64,000 nucleotides of DNA. Origin: Candidatus Scalindua sp. (lineage in GTDB: Bacteria > Planctomycetota > Brocadiia > Brocadiales > Scalinduaceae). The stretch covers positions 1 to 64,000 of the forward strand of contig JABHIW010000048.1 of NCBI GenBank assembly GCA_018670825.1, given 5' to 3'. The position numbers and the translations under genes are program-made. Below, in pieces: positions 6,692 through 16,776 of this stretch; position 1 is the first letter of the stretch, and each line of letters opens with the position of its first letter. A model generated the notes under the pieces. The model was not told where the DNA came from and made no database searches. It saw nothing but the letters and a program-made list of their open reading frames with translations.

Positions 6692-7528
6692 ATGGAACAT
6701 ATCACACCACTACCGATTACCGTTATTAAACCGTCAAAGGGCTGGGTTTCGCTTAAACTGAGAGACCTTTGGGAGTATCGTGAATTACTTTACTTTCTAA
6801 CCTGGCGAGATATCAAGGTTCGTTACAAACAAACTGCATTAGGGGCTATGTGGGCCATTATTCAACCATTTTTTACCATGGTAGTATTCAGCTTGTTTTT
6901 TGGTAGATTGGCAAAAATCCCTTCTGATGGTATTCCCTACCCGCTTTTTGCTTATGCCGCTCTTGTTCCCTGGTCCTTTTTTGCCAATGGATTGAGCCAG
7001 TCGTCAAACAGTTTGGTGGGAAGTGCGAATCTTATTACTAAGGTATATTTTCCACGTTTAATCATTCCTGTTGCCAGTGTCCTTTCCGGTATCATAGACT
7101 TCGCGATAGCATTTATCGTATTTATTGGTATGGCTCTCTTCTATGGAATTTATCCCACGGCGGCTGTTGTATTACTGCCGTTCTTTTTACTTCTCGGGTT
7201 GGTAACAGCGTTGGGAGTAGGGCTATGGCTATCAGCTTTAAATGTAAGATTTCGTGATGTCAGGTATATTATTCCGTTTTTAACCCAGTTTTGGTTGTTT
7301 GCGACACCCATTGCATATCCCAGTAGTTTACTGTCTGAGCCTTGGAGGACTGTTTACGGCATTAACCCCATGGTAGGAGTGGTAGAAGGGTTCAGATGGG
7401 CTCTTTTAGGTACGGATACCGCTCCCAGTGCCATAATATTTGTTTCTGCACTGACAGCTATGGGTTTATTAATAAGTGGGGTTTTTTATTTCAAGAGGGT
7501 GGAGAAGTACTTTGCAGATATAATATGA
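6692..7528 (+). CDS. wzm: ABC-2 type polysaccharide export permease (Wzm/RfbA-like)
   Basis: 278 residues with six predicted membrane helices in the ABC-2 arrangement. The N-terminus carries the family signature before helix 1: a basic stretch DIKVRYKQTALGAMWAIIQP at about 41-60. The pattern of a long cytoplasmic N-terminus, paired helices, and a re-entrant segment near ATPIAYP and INPMVGVVEGFRW is typical of O-antigen and teichoic-acid exporters. It forms the membrane channel that moves a finished, lipid-linked glycan across the inner membrane, using the ATPase encoded next (7639). It is the first gene of the plus-strand block. The gene symbol reflects family resemblance only. Confidence 0.88.
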   Translation: MEHITPLPITVIKPSKGWVSLKLRDLWEYRELLYFLTWRDIKVRYKQTALGAMWAIIQPFFTMVVFSLFFGRLAKIPSDGIPYPLFAYAALVPWSFFANGLSQSSNSLVGSANLITKVYFPRLIIPVASVLSGIIDFAIAFIVFIGMALFYGIYPTAAVVLLPFFLLLGLVTALGVGLWLSALNVRFRDVRYIIPFLTQFWLFATPIAYPSSLLSEPWRTVYGINPMVGVVEGFRWALLGTDTAPSAIIFVSALTAMGLLISGVFYFKRVEKYFADII

Positions 7529-7638
7529 TAACGTTATCCGGTGTTAAAAAGTCTGAGTAGCAAGTCTTCGGGATGCATGAGTGGAACGGCAACCTTAAGA
7601 CACATTTTAATTAAAACAAGTTATGTGATTTTTGAAAC

Positions 7639-8925
7639 ATGAATGATATTTCTATTAGTGTAGAAAATTTAAGTAAGCAGTATAATATAAGCGTTGGTAC
7701 GGGTAGAGGCAGGACTTTCAGAGAAGCCTTAATAGATAAGGCATTAATGCCCTATCGTCGAATCAAGGGTGCATTTGTATCTGATACTTCAGGACTTGAT
7801 GCTGACTCGGAATCAATTTGGGCCCTGAAGAATATCTCCTTTCAGGTTAAAAAAGGAGAAGTACTGGGAATCATTGGCAGAAACGGTGCAGGAAAGACCA
7901 CGCTTTTAAAAATATTATCACGGATCACGGAACCGACAGAAGGAGAGGTTAGAATTACCGGCCGGGTAGGTTCTTTGCTGGAAGTGGGTGCCGGTTTTCA
8001 TTCAGAACTTACGGGAAGAGAGAATGTTTACTTAAGCGGGGCAATTTTGGGTATGAAGAAGGCTGAGATTGACAAAAAATTTGATGATATGGTGGCATTT
8101 GCCGAAATAGAAAAATTTATTAATACCCCGGTTAAAAGATATTCAAGCGGCATGTATATGAGATTAGCCTTTGCTGTCGCTGTTCATCTGGATCCTGAGA
8201 TACTATTGGTAGACGAAGTCCTGGCAGTTGGAGATGCGGTATTCCAAACAAAATGCCTTGCCAAAATGACAAGTATCACTCAACAAGGACGGACAGTTTT
8301 ATTCGTTAGCCATAATCTGAACGCCGTGGGCAGTATTTGCCGACATGGTATCGTTTTAGATAGTGGAAGTATCGTTTTTCAAGGATCGATACAGGAATCT
8401 ATTCAATTTTACGAAGAGGAGATCTTCCAGAAAAAATATGTTGATAAACCAATTGCCCATCGCAAAGACCGTAGCGGAACTGGAGATGTAAGGCTAGTTG
8501 ACTTTCATATTGAAAATGAATATGGAGAAAAAATAGATAGAATTCGCAATGGAAATACCGTTAAATTTTGTTTCAGTTATTGCACAAAGAGAGAGCAGGG
8601 AGCTAATAGTGTTGACTTGAACATTGTTGTTGAGAGGGAGACAGGAAAAAGTGTTTTTCAGCTGGGAACAAGATTTACAGGTCAGCAGATTAAACACCTT
8701 CCACATAAGGGGCAAATTGTTTGTACGATAAAGAGATTTCCATTGGTTCCCGGCAAGTACAAACTTAACCTTTATCTCGAATCAGAAATGAATGTTGCAG
8801 ATTATATCATTCCATTAACCTATTTAGATGTAATTGATGGGGATTTTTATGGTTCAGGGTATCAGGTATTCGAAAATGAGAGTAAGATTTTAATAGATGG
8901 CAAATGGTCCTACATCTCTCTTTAG
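7639..8925 (+). CDS. wzt: ABC exporter ATPase with C-terminal glycan-recognition domain (Wzt-like)
   Basis: 428 residues. The ATPase domain has Walker A GRNGAGKT at 80-87, the signature YSSGM at 168-172, Walker B ILLVDE at 188-193 and a switch His at 225. Residues about 265-428 form an extra beta-rich domain like that of Wzt proteins, which binds the modified end of the glycan before export. That domain type goes with polymers whose chain length is set by a terminal group such as methyl or phosphate, which fits the many methyltransferases that follow. A 35-residue insert before the first strand of the ATPase (about 20-60) is usual for the KpsT/Wzt group. It is 110 bp after the permease gene. 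Confidence 0.9.
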   Translation: MNDISISVENLSKQYNISVGTGRGRTFREALIDKALMPYRRIKGAFVSDTSGLDADSESIWALKNISFQVKKGEVLGIIGRNGAGKTTLLKILSRITEPTEGEVRITGRVGSLLEVGAGFHSELTGRENVYLSGAILGMKKAEIDKKFDDMVAFAEIEKFINTPVKRYSSGMYMRLAFAVAVHLDPEILLVDEVLAVGDAVFQTKCLAKMTSITQQGRTVLFVSHNLNAVGSICRHGIVLDSGSIVFQGSIQESIQFYEEEIFQKKYVDKPIAHRKDRSGTGDVRLVDFHIENEYGEKIDRIRNGNTVKFCFSYCTKREQGANSVDLNIVVERETGKSVFQLGTRFTGQQIKHLPHKGQIVCTIKRFPLVPGKYKLNLYLESEMNVADYIIPLTYLDVIDGDFYGSGYQVFENESKILIDGKWSYISL

Positions 8926-9015
8926 TTTAGAGTAATATCTGATGTCTATTTGTATCTGTAGGAATTAGTTTGATAGGTTTGAATAGCACTTTTACTTTTT
9001 AACTGGCGGTTTTAG

Positions 9016-9882
9016 ATGAAATGGCTAAGAGAAAGCCAAAATATTTATCCGGATGAATTACAATTACTTGATGATGCTTTAGCACGTTTCTACTCAGATC
9101 CTCCTGAAACTTACTATAAAGAAGCGGCAGTAGCCAATGAAGACTGGAATACTCCAGATCATATATTTCACAGAAAAATAACAGACCAAGCCTATCCTGA
9201 TGCAAAAGTTCTCGATGTGGGCTGTGGCCCGGCGATGGCCTGTCCGTGGTTTATGAAGAAAAAATCCCATTACACGGGAGTAGATCTTTCAAAGGAACAG
9301 TTAGAAGCTAATAGAAAGAAATATCCAAAATGTGATTTTCTAGAGATGCATTGGCGTGATATTCCTGAACTCGAAGATGTTTTTGACATTGTAACTTCTT
9401 TTTTCACTTTGGAACATATAGTGTTTCCTCGTGATTTTTTGAAAGCATCTGCTCAGTGTGTAAAACCTGGTGGTTTTTATTCCGTGCTTTGCCCTGACTA
9501 TCTTAAACGTGGTTTCATTCCCTCTCAACATTTCTTTGGAAGGAGGCCAGGAGGTATTAAGGCTAAAATAAAGAAATTTCAGTGGATTGAAGTATTAATT
9601 GAAATAGTTGATCGGTACTGCCTTTATCCAAAATTAATTCAAAAAGCACGCTTAATGTCTAGTAATGACGGGGCATGGCTGATCAACCTGCGGCCGCTTT
9701 GTTTAGAAACTGACTCATGGGAAACAGACTGGGATGCCGTCTACATGGTTGGAGAAGATGAGATTGCTAACTATATTAAAAACCTGGGTTTTAAGATTAT
9801 TGAACAAGGCGCTATGTTACGCGAAGCTGATATCTCTGAAACGTATCCGGAATTCTGCTACGTGCTTGCTCAAAAACTCTGA
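9016..9882 (+). CDS. Class I SAM-dependent methyltransferase
   Basis: 288 residues. A SAM-binding Rossmann fold is shown by VLDVGCGPAM near 66-75, YTGVDLS near 87-93, and a post-II acidic region ending in TLEHIVFPRDFL, the pattern of small-molecule O- or N-methyltransferases. The first 60 residues (a helix, then TPDHIFHRKI) and the last 110 are specific to this protein. It follows directly after the Wzt-like gene, whose C-terminal domain recognises modified chain ends, so it is a candidate for capping the polymer; this is inference. The ATG at 9016 is preceded by a weak GGCGG site. Confidence 0.8.
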   Translation: MKWLRESQNIYPDELQLLDDALARFYSDPPETYYKEAAVANEDWNTPDHIFHRKITDQAYPDAKVLDVGCGPAMACPWFMKKKSHYTGVDLSKEQLEANRKKYPKCDFLEMHWRDIPELEDVFDIVTSFFTLEHIVFPRDFLKASAQCVKPGGFYSVLCPDYLKRGFIPSQHFFGRRPGGIKAKIKKFQWIEVLIEIVDRYCLYPKLIQKARLMSSNDGAWLINLRPLCLETDSWETDWDAVYMVGEDEIANYIKNLGFKIIEQGAMLREADISETYPEFCYVLAQKL

Positions 9883-9897
9883 AAGCATGATACTAAA

Positions 9898-9911
9898 ACC
9901 ATTATAATGGT
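9898..9911. promoter_or_regulatory. 14-bp perfect palindrome
   Basis: ACCATTATAATGGT lies 15 bp after the stop of the methyltransferase. It has no loop, so a DNA-binding site is more likely than a terminator. Perfect palindromes of this length are not very rare in AT-rich DNA. Confidence 0.3.
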
Positions 9912-10094
9912 GGGCGAAGTAAGTTAAATTTGCTACAATTTTTTTCCTGATTTGCAAGCTCCTGAAAAGTGTTAACCCCACGTATCTAAGGTTTAAATTG
10001 TGACCCAAGCCACATATATACTTTCTGGGAGAGAGTGTGAAATAGAAATACTGTTAGATAGTTAAGAAATGTTTATTATCGAGGTTCTTACACT

Positions 10095-10973
10095 TTGGAA
10101 AAACAGGCAGATAAGCAAAAATATCTTTCTTATATTGATCCCGTGGTTACCGTTATAATCCCGGCTTACAATGAGGAAAAATCAATAGGTGATTGTATCC
10201 ATTCTTTGAGAAAACAAGATATGCCGCTGGATATTATTGTTGTAGATGACGGTTCTCGTGATCAAACAGTTGCAATCTGTGAAACGATTGGAGTTAGAGT
10301 ATTCTGTCAAGGACATAAAGGGCCAGGTACCGCAAGGAACTTTGGAGCAAGAAATTCTAAAGGAAATATTTTAGTTCTTGTTGATGCGGACATGGTATTG
10401 GAGCCTGATTATGTAACCAAGTTAATAACGCCTATCGCAAGGGGTGAAGTCATCGCTACGGGTCATTGGGATGAACAGGTCCTGAACTGGGATAATCCAT
10501 GGGCCAGATGCCAAACTTACGATCTTGGTCTTGCAGATAAGCAACGTCAGCCACTGGATGCCCTTGAAGAGGAAGGAGTATACAGGGCAGTTCGTAAAGA
10601 TTTTTTTCTGGATTTTGGAGGTCATTCGGAAGACAGAGGAAGAGGAGAAGATGCGTCAATTTTCAAGCGTACGAAAATCATGGCAAAAATAATAAGAAAT
10701 GCAGGATGTCATCACCGCAATCTGGAGAATGCAAGGGAAGTGTTTATTCATTCTGCATGGAGAGGAAAAAATGTAGCGGTAGAAAGTAGTGAAAGATTTA
10801 GGAGAACGTTAACATCGATAGTATACAATAACCCTGTATTGAGATTAGCTAAAGGATTGATAATAGGGGTAAAAAAAAAAGAACCGTACATGGTAATATA
10901 TGAACTGGTATATTCTATTGGATTCTCATTTGGTGCTGTTTATGCGCTAATCACTAAAAAGTATCAACAGTAG
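10095..10973 (+). CDS. Family 2 glycosyltransferase
   Basis: 292 residues with a GT-A fold. It starts VTVIIPAYNEE at about 18-28, followed by the nucleotide-sugar motif DDGS at 51-54 and the metal-binding DAD at 97-99. Acceptor-side features include the EDRGRGED segment near 178-185. A hydrophobic stretch near the end (YELVYSIGFSFGAVYALI) suggests membrane association. The start is a TTG at 10095; GAGG at 10081-10084 is the only ribosome-site candidate. It would add one sugar to the growing glycan at the inner membrane; donor and acceptor cannot be told from sequence. Confidence 0.85.
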   Translation: MEKQADKQKYLSYIDPVVTVIIPAYNEEKSIGDCIHSLRKQDMPLDIIVVDDGSRDQTVAICETIGVRVFCQGHKGPGTARNFGARNSKGNILVLVDADMVLEPDYVTKLITPIARGEVIATGHWDEQVLNWDNPWARCQTYDLGLADKQRQPLDALEEEGVYRAVRKDFFLDFGGHSEDRGRGEDASIFKRTKIMAKIIRNAGCHHRNLENAREVFIHSAWRGKNVAVESSERFRRTLTSIVYNNPVLRLAKGLIIGVKKKEPYMVIYELVYSIGFSFGAVYALITKKYQQ

Positions 10974-11132
10974 AAAGTTTGCAATTAGTCTTTTGCAAGT
11001 CTATGAATACCGGTAGGCTGACCAATGGTACCCCGGACAATAGAAACCATTCTTATTAATATACGCAAGCATTTCATGCTATAAATTGAACTTCAATTTT
11101 GTATTAAGATAGAAACTAAAGATATATACAAA

Positions 11133-12182
11133 GTGAAAATCGTACATTATTCACATCAATTGGGGATGGGAGGCACGGAAAAATGTATGCAATATTTTGT
11201 GGAATATCTGCATAATGCCGGCCATGATTGCTACTGTATACATAATCGTCAGAAAACCGATGAGGAGGGCTGCTATAGAGAGAAATTACTCCTGGACATT
11301 TTGGATAATGAAAAAGTGCTAGCATATTCCTCAGAGGAAGAGTTTTTTAGTATACTGGCAGGTATACAACCTGATATTTTCCATGTCCATCGGAGCGGAC
11401 GCCCTGATGAGTTCCCAATTGTTCCCAGGTTGAAAGATTATGTTGGGAAGTGTGTTGAAACTAATATTTTTGGAGGTTATGATTCTACAAAAATCATTGA
11501 TTTAACAATCTACGTTAGCGACTATTTAAATAAGAATGCTCGACACCCCAATAGAAAAACATGTGTTATTTATAATCCTGTCAAGGAACCATTGCACACA
11601 AAAAATTTAAGAAGCACCCTTGGTATATCACCTGCTACTTTTGTGATGGGTCGTATTGGAAGGCCTGATGATTATATTTTCGACGCTATCTCATTACGTG
11701 CTCTCAAGATAATTGAAGGAAAAGGAGATTATGATATCTTATACCTTGTTCAGTCCCCCCCCCCTAACATGATAAGAGTAGCTCAGGATATAGGACTAAA
11801 AAAAGTGAAATTTCTCACTGCCCCTATTGTAACAGATGAAGAAATTACGTCTTTTTTCAACACAATTGATATCCTCGCCCATGCTCGAAAAGATGGTGAA
11901 ACATTTGGGTTAAATATTGCAGAAGCAATGATTCATGGCAAACCCGTAATCTCACATCGAAGCCATAGAGCAAATGCACACAAACCATTTGTAAAAAAAT
12001 GTGGTTTTTTTGTTAGAAGGGATAATTTCAGACAATATGCTAAATGTATCGGTATATTATATCATAACAAGAAAAAACGTCTAACATTAGGCAGAAGAGG
12101 GCATGACTTTGCCAGGGAAAATTTTCTTCTGACAAATATCGGTAAAAAATTAGAGGAATGCTACAAACAATTACATACCTGA
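11133..12182 (+). CDS. Family 4 glycosyltransferase (GT-B fold)
   Basis: 349 residues. The N-terminal domain has GMGGTEKCMQYF near 10-21, the usual glycine loop of GT4 enzymes (GxGGxE). The C-terminal domain contains the donor-binding region with E-x7-E spacing: GETFGLNIAEAMIHGKPVIS near 254-273. It retains both glutamates of that motif. The start is a GTG at 11133. A run of nine C within the gene (11756-11764) encodes SPPPN and is a possible slip site. It acts in assembly of the locus glycan; linkage unknown. Confidence 0.85.
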   Translation: MKIVHYSHQLGMGGTEKCMQYFVEYLHNAGHDCYCIHNRQKTDEEGCYREKLLLDILDNEKVLAYSSEEEFFSILAGIQPDIFHVHRSGRPDEFPIVPRLKDYVGKCVETNIFGGYDSTKIIDLTIYVSDYLNKNARHPNRKTCVIYNPVKEPLHTKNLRSTLGISPATFVMGRIGRPDDYIFDAISLRALKIIEGKGDYDILYLVQSPPPNMIRVAQDIGLKKVKFLTAPIVTDEEITSFFNTIDILAHARKDGETFGLNIAEAMIHGKPVISHRSHRANAHKPFVKKCGFFVRRDNFRQYAKCIGILYHNKKKRLTLGRRGHDFARENFLLTNIGKKLEECYKQLHT

Positions 12183-12282
12183 TTTTATGGGGACTTGCAG
12201 GATAACAAAAAATTATTTGAGTACCGAATATACTGTACTCCATAAAGTAAGCATGTGTAATTTAGGAGTATTTAATAAATAG

Positions 12283-13572
12283 ATGACTAATACAAATAAA
12301 ACCAAAATTATTAACATAATGCCTCATGGTTCATGTTATCATTACTCTCCTGATGAAAAACCGGATTATTGGTGGGAGAAGCCTGATAGGAGCTGGTTGG
12401 GTTTTTGGGCACGGGAATGGCCAGGTTTGTTGGGGGAAGCGGTATTAGGAGTGAGCGATCAATATGATTGGGAGGTATGGCAGCCTGATTTTCGTGCTGA
12501 TAAGATATATACTAAACAATTAGATTCGGGTTTGATTTATCGTCTATTCCCTGCAAAAGAAAAAATCTATAGACTTGGAGTCAGACCGCAAAATGGTTTT
12601 TTTTCAAAGGATATGGTATTACGTCTTAAGAAGATCAAAGAGACTCCGATAATCTTGACCCTTTATAACACTTATGGTTTTCATATACCATTTTTTATTG
12701 AAATTCTGAAGTTATTTGGCCCTTCAAAGAGATTTCCAATCTTTTCTCTAGGGTTGGGGATGTTTAAATCTCCTGCAAGCGAGTTAATGGAAATACATAG
12801 GCCTCTAACCTATTTGTGCCTTTTAGTAGAGTTTTATCGCCAAAAGAAACTTTTACCATACGTGGATATTATTTCCGAAATGGCAGACTCATCATTGCCT
12901 GAGATAAGAAAAGTATATAAAGGCCGTATGGAAAAGCTTATTATGGGGTGCGATTTTGAATTTTGGGTTCCGGTACCTTCACCTGAATTAAAGAAATCGA
13001 TTAGAAATGAACTGAACATTCCGCAAGAGAAAACTGTCTTTTTTGCGTCAGGTAATTTCATCCCTAGAAAACAGTTGGATAAGTTGATAGAAGTCTTTAG
13101 AAAGGTGTCTGAACGTGATGATTTTTTTCTTAACATAACGGGACATGGGGATGAGTCTAATATCAAACTATTAACTTCTCTTGCCGAAAACCTGGTAAAG
13201 CAGAAAAAGGCTGCCTTTCATTCTTATGTAAAGGTGGATGAATTGAGAAAAATTTATTGGGCATCGGATGTATATATTTCAGTAGCTACTGATGAGGGTG
13301 GGCCGGTATCAGTTATGAAGGCAATGGCTTGCGGATTACCGGTCTTGTCTACACCGGTGGGTAATACCGCAGAAAAAATGATGAAACATGGAGTCGGAAA
13401 AATTGTATCAATTGAAAATTATGATGAGTGGGTTATAGCTATACTGGAAATTCTTAATAAAGAAATACCAAAGGCTATTGATATTAAAATAGCTGAAGAT
13501 TCATATAATTGGCCTAATGTAGCAAAACAATATATAAAAATATATGATGATTTGTGTAAAATCTACTTTTGA
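12283..13572 (+). CDS. Family 4 glycosyltransferase, long form
   Basis: 429 residues. The N-terminal half is unusual, with a Trp-rich segment at about 28-65 (DYWWEKPDRSWLGFWAREWP) before the acceptor domain. The C-terminal half is a standard GT4 donor domain: an IPQEKTVFFASGNFIPRKQL strand and loop, then DEGGPVSVMKAMACGLPVLS with the two acidic residues of the E-x7-E motif partly changed (DEGGPVSVMKA in place of EGFGLxxxEA). It ends in TGA at 13570-13572, which overlaps the TTG start of the next gene by four bases (TTGA), so the two are translationally coupled. TAGGAG is 14 bases before the ATG. Confidence 0.8.
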   Translation: MTNTNKTKIINIMPHGSCYHYSPDEKPDYWWEKPDRSWLGFWAREWPGLLGEAVLGVSDQYDWEVWQPDFRADKIYTKQLDSGLIYRLFPAKEKIYRLGVRPQNGFFSKDMVLRLKKIKETPIILTLYNTYGFHIPFFIEILKLFGPSKRFPIFSLGLGMFKSPASELMEIHRPLTYLCLLVEFYRQKKLLPYVDIISEMADSSLPEIRKVYKGRMEKLIMGCDFEFWVPVPSPELKKSIRNELNIPQEKTVFFASGNFIPRKQLDKLIEVFRKVSERDDFFLNITGHGDESNIKLLTSLAENLVKQKKAAFHSYVKVDELRKIYWASDVYISVATDEGGPVSVMKAMACGLPVLSTPVGNTAEKMMKHGVGKIVSIENYDEWVIAILEILNKEIPKAIDIKIAEDSYNWPNVAKQYIKIYDDLCKIYF

Positions 13573-14630
13573 ACTATCCCATTAATATGAAGATTATAAA
13601 CACGTTCCATAAGCTTTTCTTACTCCTTTTTGTCATGAAGGGTTTTTACGTTTATTTACTTGTTCGATGTAAGATAAAAGCGAAGGGGAGCGTTTATTTC
13701 AATACAAAACCGGACAGATTATGTATTGAAATTAGTCAATCAGATATAAGCCAAAAGGAATCAACGGAGTGCCTGTATATACTTTCTAAACTATTACATA
13801 ATAAGACTATAAATTCATACGACAAGACAAGGAATGGTTTAGGTATATGTGCTTTTGGCAGGAAAGCAGTTTTGGGATTTGATCTATTTCTCCTCGGAAA
13901 TATAGTTTATCCTGCCCTATGCGCTGGTATTTTTGTAGAAGAATATGATAACGATTTTTTTCTTATTACTATAAACGATAAATTCAAATTCATTATAAGA
14001 AAAAAAAACAAATCCGACATATTATTATTAAAAGATATCTTTATATATAAAGAATATGATAAGTATTTGCCAGATCTTCAAGACAAAGTTGTCTTGGATA
14101 TTGGAGGGTATATCGGTGACACTGCAATTTACTTTTCACATTTAGGTGCATCCTCGGTTTATGTTTACGAACCACATCCGGCACTCTATAAAATGATGAA
14201 TAAGAATATTGAGTTAAATAACAGACAGAATATAAAAACTAATAATTGTGGTGTCAGTGGTGCAGATTCAATTATACCAATAAAAGAAAAGAGATCTTGT
14301 AATGGGCCAACGGCAGTATTTGGATTAGAACTTCCCAAGAATAATCAAGGTAAAACGGTAGAAATAAAGGCATTCTCATTAGAAAAGATTATAGATAATA
14401 TTGGTGAAATTGATCTTCTGAAAATGGACTGTGAGGGGTATGAATTTCCAGCACTCCTTTCATGTAATAGGATACACCTTGAGAAAATAAAAAAAATGGT
14501 AGTTGAATATCATGGTAATCCGGAAAAAATAGTAAAACATCTTGAAAATAGCGGATTTGTTGTAAAATTTGAAAAGACTGGTTCTACTATTGAAGGTGAC
14601 GTTGGTATTTTAACTGCTTCTCTTGTATAG
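13569..14630 (+). CDS. FkbM-family methyltransferase
   Basis: 353 residues. The C-terminal 190 residues match the FkbM group: DIGGYIGDT at 177-185 binds SAM, YVYEPHP about 20 residues later gives the acidic ribose contact, and IDLLKMDCEGYEF near 283-295 followed by MVVEYHG are characteristic. FkbM enzymes O-methylate sugars or polyketides. The first 170 residues have one hydrophobic segment (about 15-32) and may anchor the enzyme. The TTG at 13569 overlaps the preceding stop; an in-frame ATG at 13587 would remove only six residues and is equally possible. Confidence 0.85.
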   Translation: MNYPINMKIINTFHKLFLLLFVMKGFYVYLLVRCKIKAKGSVYFNTKPDRLCIEISQSDISQKESTECLYILSKLLHNKTINSYDKTRNGLGICAFGRKAVLGFDLFLLGNIVYPALCAGIFVEEYDNDFFLITINDKFKFIIRKKNKSDILLLKDIFIYKEYDKYLPDLQDKVVLDIGGYIGDTAIYFSHLGASSVYVYEPHPALYKMMNKNIELNNRQNIKTNNCGVSGADSIIPIKEKRSCNGPTAVFGLELPKNNQGKTVEIKAFSLEKIIDNIGEIDLLKMDCEGYEFPALLSCNRIHLEKIKKMVVEYHGNPEKIVKHLENSGFVVKFEKTGSTIEGDVGILTASLV

Positions 14631-14766
14631 CAGATAATGCTATATTACAAATTAGTAACAAAGAAAAAATATTATTTAATTTCTTCTCTAAAAGTGGTTA
14701 GTTCTGAATAATATTTTACTAAGAGAGTAAACCTATTATAAATTTAGAATAGTTAAGGAGTTTCAA

Positions 14767-15762
14767 TTGCCAACTTCTTTAGTTACTGGTGCTGCCGGAT
14801 TCATTGGTTCACACGTGGTAGACAATGCCTTAGCCATAGGACATGATGTGGTTGCTTTGGATGACTTAAGTGGAGGTTTTGAAGAAAATGTAAATCCAAA
14901 AGCAGAATTTATAAAGGGAAGTGTAGAGGACTATGAGCTGGTACAAAGAATTTTTGAAAGATATCGTTTTGATTATGTTTATCATCTAGCGGCCTATGCA
15001 GCAGAAGGTTTAAGCCATTTTATTAAACGATTTAATTATTCTAATAATTTACTAGGGAGTATTAATCTAATAAATGCCAGCATAAATAGTGGTACGGTGA
15101 AGACGTTTGTGTTTACTTCATCTATAGCGGTGTATGGTAAAAGTCAGCTTCCTATGACAGAGGAGTATACGCCCATGCCTGAAGATCCTTACGGTATTGC
15201 AAAATACGCGGTAGAACTGGATTTAAAGGAGTCTCGTGAGATGTTTGGTTTGAATTATATTATTTTCAGACCTCATAACGTATATGGAGAGCGGCAGAAT
15301 ATTAGTGATAAATATAGAAACGTAATTGGAATATTTATGAATCAAATTTTACAAAAGCAACCTATGACAATCTTTGGAGATGGAGAGCAGACACGAGCCT
15401 TCTCCTATATTGAGGATGTTGCCCCGATTATTGCAAAAAGTGTTGAGAGGAGTGCTGCTTACAATCAAGTCTATAATATTGGAGCAGATGTTCCTTATTC
15501 AATAAACCACTTATCCAGAGAAGTGGCGAGGGCAATGGAGGCTGAAGCTAAGATTAAATATCTGGATGCCCGAAACGAAGTTGTCCACGCCTATTCCACT
15601 CACACTAAAGTCAGCAACCATTTTGGAGACTTAATGAGAAATGTAACCCTGGAAGACGGGCTTAATAAGATGGCCTCTTGGGTGAAGAATCAGATACCAA
15701 GAAAAACCACAAATTTTGACAATATTGAAGTAACAAAGAACCTTCCGGAATCATGGCGATAG
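14767..15762 (+). CDS. NAD-dependent sugar-nucleotide epimerase/dehydratase (GalE-like SDR)
   Basis: 331 residues, an extended short-chain dehydrogenase. Glycine motif GAAGFIG at 8-14 binds NAD, the acidic LDDLSGG near 31-37 is the usual nucleotide-ribose region, the catalytic Ser lies in FTSSIAVYG near 116-124, and Tyr142-Lys146 form the YxxxK pair. The FGDGEQTRAFSYIEDV segment near 204-219 is typical of UDP-glucose 4-epimerase-like enzymes. It would make a UDP- or GDP-sugar for the block. The start is a TTG at 14767 with AAGGAG at 14755-14760, so the start is well supported. The next gene overlaps its end by ten bases. Confidence 0.85.
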   Translation: MPTSLVTGAAGFIGSHVVDNALAIGHDVVALDDLSGGFEENVNPKAEFIKGSVEDYELVQRIFERYRFDYVYHLAAYAAEGLSHFIKRFNYSNNLLGSINLINASINSGTVKTFVFTSSIAVYGKSQLPMTEEYTPMPEDPYGIAKYAVELDLKESREMFGLNYIIFRPHNVYGERQNISDKYRNVIGIFMNQILQKQPMTIFGDGEQTRAFSYIEDVAPIIAKSVERSAAYNQVYNIGADVPYSINHLSREVARAMEAEAKIKYLDARNEVVHAYSTHTKVSNHFGDLMRNVTLEDGLNKMASWVKNQIPRKTTNFDNIEVTKNLPESWR

Positions 15763-16724
15763 ATAATAAGGCGATAGTGCCGGTAATGCAAAAGCATCCG
15801 AAAGTTGCAATCATAATCCTTCACCTGAAGGCTTTACCATGTCTTGTCGATTGTGTAGTATCTCTCAATAAAATAACCTATCAGAATTTTAACATTATTA
15901 TTGCTCACAATGGACCTGAAAGTACAGCTTTGCTGGATACATTGGCTCCAATATCCAGACACATACGAAAAGTAATAGATATGGACGCCAACATTGGTTT
16001 TACCGGGGCAAATAATGTTGGTATTAGATATGCGCTCCGCGATGGAGCAGAGTATATATTATTATTAAATGACGATACCGAAGTTGCTCCTGATTTTTTA
16101 AATAAGTTGATAGATGTCGCAGAATTGCGCCTGGATGCTGGAATGCTGGGCCCCAAGATTCTTTTTTATGATCAACCTCAAAAAATATGGTTTGCAGGGG
16201 GAAAGTTCAATCCTGAAACCTGCATGGCTTCATCATTAGAAGTTGATCAGACGGTACAACATGAGAATTCTGTTCCGATTGAGTCCGATTTTATTACCGG
16301 TTGTGCGTTACTGGTTAAAAGAAATGCGATAGAAAAGATCGGTCTATTGGATGAAAGAATATTCATTTATTGTGAAGACCTTGATTGGGGATTAAGGCTT
16401 ATCAAGGCTGGTCTCAAAAATCTGGTTGTGCCTGACGCAAAGATCTGGCACAAAGTATCTATTACCGTTGGCGGCCTTGACTCACCATTCACAATCTACC
16501 ACAAAACACGTAGTAGGCTCCTTATGGCTAAGCTATATGCACCAAAATTATTATACAAATTGCACCGGAAATTTTTCCGTGATATAATCTGGCTCTTGTT
16601 TAAATCACATGGGCCATCGAAGATTAAGAAAGCAGGAGCGTGTCTTCTTGCAATGATAGATTACCATACAGGTGAAACCGGTAAAGGGCCAGATTTTTTA
16701 ATGACAACACGTAAAATAAAATAA
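15753..16724 (+). CDS. Family 2 glycosyltransferase, rhamnosyltransferase-like
   Basis: 323 residues. The GT-A core is VAIIILHLKALPCLVDCVVSL near 16-36, then NIIIAHNGPES in the place of the usual VDNGS motif, then MDANIGFTGANNVGIRYA and LLLNDDTEVAPDF near 105-117, a motif set typical of WbbL/RfbF-type enzymes. The acceptor loop CEDLDWGLRLIKAG near 206-219 is also characteristic. The more C-terminal part (RSRLLMAKLYAPKL) is basic. The gene overlaps the epimerase gene by ten bases, which suggests coupled translation; the epimerase product may be its donor. Confidence 0.85.
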   Translation: MAIDNKAIVPVMQKHPKVAIIILHLKALPCLVDCVVSLNKITYQNFNIIIAHNGPESTALLDTLAPISRHIRKVIDMDANIGFTGANNVGIRYALRDGAEYILLLNDDTEVAPDFLNKLIDVAELRLDAGMLGPKILFYDQPQKIWFAGGKFNPETCMASSLEVDQTVQHENSVPIESDFITGCALLVKRNAIEKIGLLDERIFIYCEDLDWGLRLIKAGLKNLVVPDAKIWHKVSITVGGLDSPFTIYHKTRSRLLMAKLYAPKLLYKLHRKFFRDIIWLLFKSHGPSKIKKAGACLLAMIDYHTGETGKGPDFLMTTRKIK

Positions 16725-16776
16725 CCATCTGCCAGAAGTAGGAACAGGCGGATAACCCCTATTAAACATTGCTCTT